Assembly (NCBI RefSeq): GCF_901472535.1
Contig: NZ_LR590470.1
Location: forward strand, 1,736,001-1,800,000
Length of the DNA: 64,000 bases
Direction of reading: 5' to 3'
Origin: Sphingobacterium daejeonense
GTDB taxonomy: Bacteria > Bacteroidota > Bacteroidia > Sphingobacteriales > Sphingobacteriaceae
Part shown: piece by piece, positions 60,036 to 64,000 of the stretch
Position numbering within the stretch: the stretch's first letter is position 1
How the letters are laid out: each line of letters starts with the position of its first letter
Notes under the pieces: generated by a model
What the model saw: the letters and a program-made list of their open reading frames with translations, nothing else
Told to the model about the DNA's origin: nothing
Databases searched by the model: none
Made by a program: the position numbers and the translations under genes

Positions 60036-60938
60036 ATGGATTGTATGGAAGCTATTAAGACAATGGAAGCGAGGTATCCTATTGAGTTTACTGTGCCTGC
60101 CTTTGGTGCCGGTTCGTTTTATGTCCAAGAGGACCTTAGAGATGATTTTTATAGCCACTACCACAGACATAGAGAAATACAGATTTCTTATATATTGAAG
60201 GGGAGAGGTTCGGTAGTGATAGGAAACTTGATACAACCATTCTTTGAAAATGAAATCTATATATTGAAAGCAAATGATCCTCATGTTTTTATTAAAGAAG
60301 GGTCAGATGACGAGCAGATCCATGTTGTTCACATCTTCGTTGCTTTTGATAAAATGCAAGCATTCTTCAATATGCAAGAACTTCATAGAATTCGAGACAT
60401 TTTTAATTCACTAGACTCAAGCAAAAAGTTCCTGCCAAAGACCAGTATACCAGTTAGGTTAAAATTTCAATCCTTAATGCGTGAAGAAGGCTTGTCCAAA
60501 TTAATGCGTGTTTTGGAAATCTTTGATTATTTGATTGCAAATGAAAAAGAGATGATTTCCCTTTATTCGGGATTGCCGGAATCCAATTTCAACGATAAAG
60601 TAGGTGTAAGGATCAATGAGGTATTGAGATTCTCCCTGGAAAATTATAATAAAGAGATCAGCATCGATGAAGTTGCCAAGCTTATCCATATGACGCCATC
60701 TGCCTTCTGTAAGTACTTTAAAAAGCATACAATGAAAACGTATGTGACCTTTTTGAATGAAATCAGAATTGAAAAAGCCTGTCAATTATTAATCAACAAA
60801 TCCACAGAAAACATCTCTGAAGTTGCCTATCAATGTGGATTCAATACAGTGGTTCATTTTAACAGAGTATTCAAACACATCTTGCATAGCTCCCCCTCAG
60901 AATTTATTCATCGACATGCGGTGGATGTGAGGAATTAA
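60036..60938 (+). CDS. AraC family regulator at the end of the sugar cluster
   Basis: A 300-residue regulator with an N-terminal cupin-type sensor (SHYHRHREIQISYILKGRGSVV, YILKANDPHVF) and two C-terminal AraC helix-turn-helix motifs (ISIDEVAKLIHMTPSAFCKYFKKHT; ISEVAYQCGFNTVVHFNRVFKHIL). The start is uncertain: ATG 60036 or 60045 (MEAIKTMEARY). Removing one A from the A6 run near 60030 would join an N-terminal extension from ATG 59987. It follows the LacI gene on the same strand and may control the same unit or an unrelated one. Confidence 0.86.
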   Translation: MDCMEAIKTMEARYPIEFTVPAFGAGSFYVQEDLRDDFYSHYHRHREIQISYILKGRGSVVIGNLIQPFFENEIYILKANDPHVFIKEGSDDEQIHVVHIFVAFDKMQAFFNMQELHRIRDIFNSLDSSKKFLPKTSIPVRLKFQSLMREEGLSKLMRVLEIFDYLIANEKEMISLYSGLPESNFNDKVGVRINEVLRFSLENYNKEISIDEVAKLIHMTPSAFCKYFKKHTMKTYVTFLNEIRIEKACQLLINKSTENISEVAYQCGFNTVVHFNRVFKHILHSSPSEFIHRHAVDVRN

Positions 60939-61130
60939 TGAGTAGATATGAGATGTGAGATGTGAGATATGAAATTAAGATTTGTAATCCCTAAATAGAT
61001 TTGTTTATAAATTTTAGAGGATCTATTTTGCATGGAATCTGTTGCGTCATATTTGGCTCTCCTCCCATATCTCTCCTCTCATATCTCACATCTAATTTGT
61101 TTTTTGGCTCAAAATTTGTTATATTACCTG
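60939..61130. repeat. TGTGAGA heptamer repeats in inverted orientation
   Basis: AGATGTGAGATATGA (60958-60972) is a perfect reverse complement of TCATATCTCACATCT (61079-61093). The right side also holds CATATCTCTCCTCTCATAT-type units. It closes the sugar cluster and is of the same repeat family as 46318-46672. No gene in it. Confidence 0.85.
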
Positions 61131-61155
61131 CATACCAAAAAGAAAGGTGATATAT

Positions 61156-61284
61156 ATGATTAAAAAAGAAAGAAGTAAAAAAGAAAAATTGATTCAGAAC
61201 CCATTATCATTTTATGTAACGAATGTCGGGTTTATCGGAAACCAACCAAGACCAAAACAAAGAAGTGTTAACAAGAAAAGTTAA
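61156..61284 (+). CDS. possible 42-residue very basic protein
   Basis: ATG 61156 opens MIKKERSKKEKLIQNPLSFY and ends ...QRSVNKKS at TAA 61282-61284. AGGTGA lies 7 bases before the ATG, unusual in this sequence and in favour of translation. No family is recognised. An overlapping open frame at 61223-61414 (63 codons) looks less protein-like and is not listed. It could be a chance ORF. Confidence 0.35.
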   Translation: MIKKERSKKEKLIQNPLSFYVTNVGFIGNQPRPKQRSVNKKS

Positions 61285-61399
61285 CTCTTCTAAAAAACAA
61301 AACAAATTAAATTTAGATGTGCTTTTTGAGAAAAAAGCATTTTGTGTTTCTAAGGGGTGTGTCATTCCCAAATCCCCGTTTCCCTGTAAAATATTCTTA

Positions 61400-61906
61400 T
61401 TAAAAACTAAATGATGCGGTCCTTTTAGGATTGTCTAGTTTGGTGCTTTTCTTCATATTATTCACTTTGAGGTGCATAATATTAGATTGGGATTTAAAAT
61501 CTCGATATAAAAGTTGGTTGACAATTTCTATTTTGTTGACATCATTTATGTTTTGGACTTCCAAATAGCACCAAGCAACATCTTCTTCGATTTCATAACC
61601 AACAAATTTCAAGTTTTTGTTTTGATTGTTAATAGCTAATTTCAGATTGTGTTGTATATATCTTGAAATAGCAGAGTCGGCTACTGCTTTGTTCTTAGGA
61701 TTTATGACATCAATTTTCTTTCCTGTTTGATTTTTCAGCGCGACTTCCAGATCATCGTAAAACAGCCTACAGGATACTTCAATTCTTTTATTTTTTGCAT
61801 TGTAATCTATGGATGTGATGCTTACGTAAAACGGATGTGCAAATGCAATAAGAGCGGTACTCAAACCTACAATTGTTAATAATATTCTGTTTTTTAACGA
61901 ATTCAT
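61400..61906 (-). CDS. DUF6702 family exported protein
   Basis: A 168-residue protein with signal peptide (ILLTIVGLSTALIAFA, cleavage after AFA before HPFYVS). HPFYVSITSIDYNAKNKRIEVSCRLFYDDLE is the family opening, a beta-rich domain; the tail carries MHLKVNNMKKSTKLDNPKRTASFSF. In many Bacteroidota, a DUF6702 gene lies beside a HupE/UreJ-like gene and an M1 peptidase, as here on the opposite strand. Biochemical role unknown. Confidence 0.85.
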   Translation of the reverse strand: MNSLKNRILLTIVGLSTALIAFAHPFYVSITSIDYNAKNKRIEVSCRLFYDDLEVALKNQTGKKIDVINPKNKAVADSAISRYIQHNLKLAINNQNKNLKFVGYEIEEDVAWCYLEVQNINDVNKIEIVNQLLYRDFKSQSNIMHLKVNNMKKSTKLDNPKRTASFSF

Positions 61907-61960
61907 TCCTTCTAGTTTTGCAACAATTATGTGCTAAATTATTTAAAAATTGCAAATGCA

Positions 61961-61990
61961 TTTGTCAATATTAAAATAATATTAATTTTG
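61961..61990 (+). promoter_or_regulatory. promoter of the HupE-M1 peptidase operon
   Basis: TTTG (61961-61964), 18 bases, TAATTTTG (61983-61990): exact consensus elements 29 bases before the ATG. Confidence 0.7.
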
Positions 61991-62018
61991 TTATGTTTTT
62001 ATTACAATAACCTAATTA

Positions 62019-62594
62019 ATGAGTGATTTTTCCATTTATTTTCAACTCGGTTGGCAGCATATCCTAGACCTTACTGGATATGATCATATTTTATTTGTAC
62101 TGGTTTTGTGTTGCAGCTATACTCTTAAAGATTGGAAACGATTACTTTGGTTGGTGACTGCATTCACGGTTGGTCATTCAATCACATTAGCTCTTGCAGC
62201 CTTTAAGATTGTTAAAGTTGATACAGGATGGGTTGAATTTTTAATTCCAGTTACCATTTTGATAACCGCTTTATATAATCTTCCCAAAAGAAGGAAACAG
62301 CGCAATCCTTATATTTTATATGCAATGACACTGTTTTTTGGTTTGATTCACGGACTGGGTTTTTCAAATTACCTTCAATCTTTATTGGGTCAAGAGGCGA
62401 ATATTGTATTGCCCCTATTGTCATTCAATATTGGGTTAGAATTTGGACAGCTTATTATCGTATTTTTCGTTATTCTTTTATCTGAATTGATGTTAAAGAT
62501 TTTCTCTGTGTCAAATAGGGATTGGAGTTTCTTTTTGTCTTCTGCGGTAATAGGGATTTCATTTATCATGGCACTTGAACGTATTCCACTATGA
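62019..62594 (+). CDS. HupE/UreJ family membrane protein
   Basis: A 191-residue inner-membrane protein with about six hydrophobic segments. The family signature is present: GWQHILDLTGYDHILFVLVL near the N-terminus, FTVGHSITLALAAF, FGLIHGLGFSNYL, and NIGLEFGQLIIVFFV. HupE/UreJ proteins are linked to nickel or other metal transport, though the chromosomal Bacteroidota versions have no tested role. It overlaps the M1 peptidase gene by four bases (ATGA), so they are co-translated. Confidence 0.88.
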   Translation: MSDFSIYFQLGWQHILDLTGYDHILFVLVLCCSYTLKDWKRLLWLVTAFTVGHSITLALAAFKIVKVDTGWVEFLIPVTILITALYNLPKRRKQRNPYILYAMTLFFGLIHGLGFSNYLQSLLGQEANIVLPLLSFNIGLEFGQLIIVFFVILLSELMLKIFSVSNRDWSFFLSSAVIGISFIMALERIPL

Positions 62595-64000
62595 AATTAA
62601 ATAATCAACTAATCAGAGGCTTTTGTTTGGCGTTGGTGGGGTATCAACATTTCAAACAGCATTCTCCCAAATGCAAAATAATCCAGGTTCCAACCATGGG
62701 AATAAATTTGAACAACTTGGCAGTTTGCTTTCTGACCCTAATATTTTCAGGACTGCCTCTGGAGCTCCTGGTTCGATGTATTGGCAACAGAAAGCTGATT
62801 ATGTAATCGATGTAGAGGTTGATGAGGTAAATCAGCTGTTGAAAGGATCGGAAACAATTACTTATACCAATAATTCTCCGGATCCATTGAGTTATCTATG
62901 GCTACAATTGGATGAAAATGAGCATGCTGATAATGCTGAGAGCAAAAGATTTGACCAGAGCAGTTTGCGTGAAAGAATGTCTTTAGAGTCTTTGAAGTCT
63001 ATCGTACCTGAACAAAAGGGTTATGGAGTTAATATTCGAAAATTGACAGATGCATCGGGCAAAGCTATGGATTATGTCATAAACTATACGATGATGCGTG
63101 TTGACCTTCCAACTCCATTGAAACCTGGTGCGAAGATTTCATTAAAAATAGATTGGGATTATAAAATTACTGACCGGATGGTCGAAAATGGTCGTGGAGG
63201 TTATGAACATTTTGCTAAAGATGACAATTACTTATATACGATAGCACAATGGTTTCCGCGGATGGCGGTTTACTCAGATTTCCAAGGATGGCAGAATAAG
63301 CAATTTACGGGACGTGGGGAATTTGCTTTGGTCTTTGGTGATTATAAAGTAAACATCACCGTTCCTTCTGACCATATTGTTGGAGCTACAGGTGAGTGTC
63401 AAAATTATGCACAAGTATTAAATTCTACACAACTAGCACGCTGGAAACAAGCACAGCAAACAAAGGAACCGGTAGAGATTGTTACCTTGGAGGATGCTAA
63501 TAAGGCTATTCAACAAAAGTCTTCTGCTAAAAAGACTTGGGTTTATGAGGCTAAAAATGTTCGTGATTTTGCATTTGTTACTTCACGAAGGTTAATTTGG
63601 GATGCGATGAAGGTGAACGACGGTGTACCTGGCAACCAACCGATGGCTATGTCTTATTATGGTCCTGAAGCTTATCCACTTTACCGTAAATACTCTACTA
63701 AAGTAGTTGCGCATACCCTAAAGACCTATTCAAAATTTTCCATTCCTTATCCTTATCCAGTTGCCATTTCTGTTGAAGCAGTAAACGGTATGGAATATCC
63801 AATGATCTGTTTCAATTATGGTCGTGCTGATGAGGATGGGACTTACACAGAAGCTGTGAAGTATGGAATGATTGGTGTTATCATTCATGAGGTTGGTCAT
63901 AATTTCTTTCCAATGATCGTAAATTCTGACGAGCGACAATGGACATGGATGGATGAAGGGTTAAATACATTCCTTCAATACCTTACCGAGCAGGAATGGG
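62591..64000 (+). CDS. M1 family metallopeptidase (one frameshift, truncated by window edge)
   Basis: A zinc aminopeptidase, exported. The start ATG 62591 overlaps the HupE stop. Adding one G to the G4 run near 62640 gives LVGVSTFQTAFSQMQ, a signal peptide, and then an open frame to the window edge. The N-terminal domain (YVIDVEVDEVNQLLKGSETI, SYLWLQLDENEHADNAESKR) precedes the catalytic domain: zinc motif HEVGH at 63886-63900, followed 18 residues on by Glu in WMDEGLNTF (HEXXHX18E). The C-terminal part is outside the window. Peptide specificity is unknown. Confidence 0.88.

Noticed and set aside
61223..61414. 63-codon plus-strand frame
   Set aside because: Overlaps the better-supported 42-codon frame, has no start context and no family look.

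Overview
The window reads as chromosomal DNA of a Bacteroidota bacterium, most likely a Sphingobacteriaceae member (Sphingobacterium/Pedobacter type). The reasons are an AT-rich sequence, starts with little Shine-Dalgarno complementarity, several promoters of the Bacteroidota form TTTG-N18-20-TAnnTTTG, a fused SecDF, a 41-residue THX ribosomal protein, WbqC and DUF2400 family proteins, and intergenic DNA crowded with short tandem and palindromic repeats.

Layout. 0.4-5.9 kb (minus): a small membrane protein, dapA, ligA, a family 2 glycosyltransferase and a LpxL-type acyltransferase. 5.9-7.3 kb (plus): WbqC and a beta-barrel protein. 7.5-14.3 kb: a Cys-rich SufR-like regulator divergent from a complete RND efflux operon. 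14.3-20.1 kb (minus): a packed four-gene operon (FAS1 lipoprotein, alpha/beta hydrolase, TonB-dependent receptor, anchored EEP-family hydrolase), badly frameshifted. 20.4-24.6 kb: acetyltransferase, nitroreductase, TetR, patatin and alpha/beta hydrolase. 24.7-28.6 kb: two identical tRNA-Arg(ACG) genes, adk, obgE, a repeat-filled gap and a DUF2400 gene. 28.6-41.2 kb: GNAT-gap-thioredoxin operon, secDF, beta-barrel protein, guaB, THX, an AGCS symporter with nhaA, and a DUF389 protein.

41.3-60.9 kb is the accessory heart: a sugar cluster in two plus-strand units separated by a terminator at 49.2 kb. Unit 1 (AraC regulator diverging from a FucP-type transporter, mutarotase, UxaA-type dehydratase, SDR, FAH-family hydrolase, lactonase, second SDR) is a complete non-phosphorylating oxidative route of L-fucose type. 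Unit 2 (GH172 protein, DUF6786 lipoprotein, fucI, fucP, an AraB-type kinase, a large secreted protein of unknown family, a LacI regulator, an AraC regulator) has no fuculose-phosphate aldolase. FucI plus an O5-phosphorylating AraB-type kinase plus GH172 fits D-arabinose, the pentose homomorph of L-fucose, released from arabinan-like glycans and fed to the pentose phosphate pathway. This is inference from gene content.

61.1-64.0 kb: a possible tiny basic ORF, a DUF6702 protein, and a HupE-like membrane protein overlapping an M1 metallopeptidase that runs off the window.

Many genes carry single-base frameshifts (over 20 in total), mostly extra bases in short homopolymers. Because adk, an essential gene, is among them, many are probably sequencing errors. 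I give each such gene its reconstructed span.
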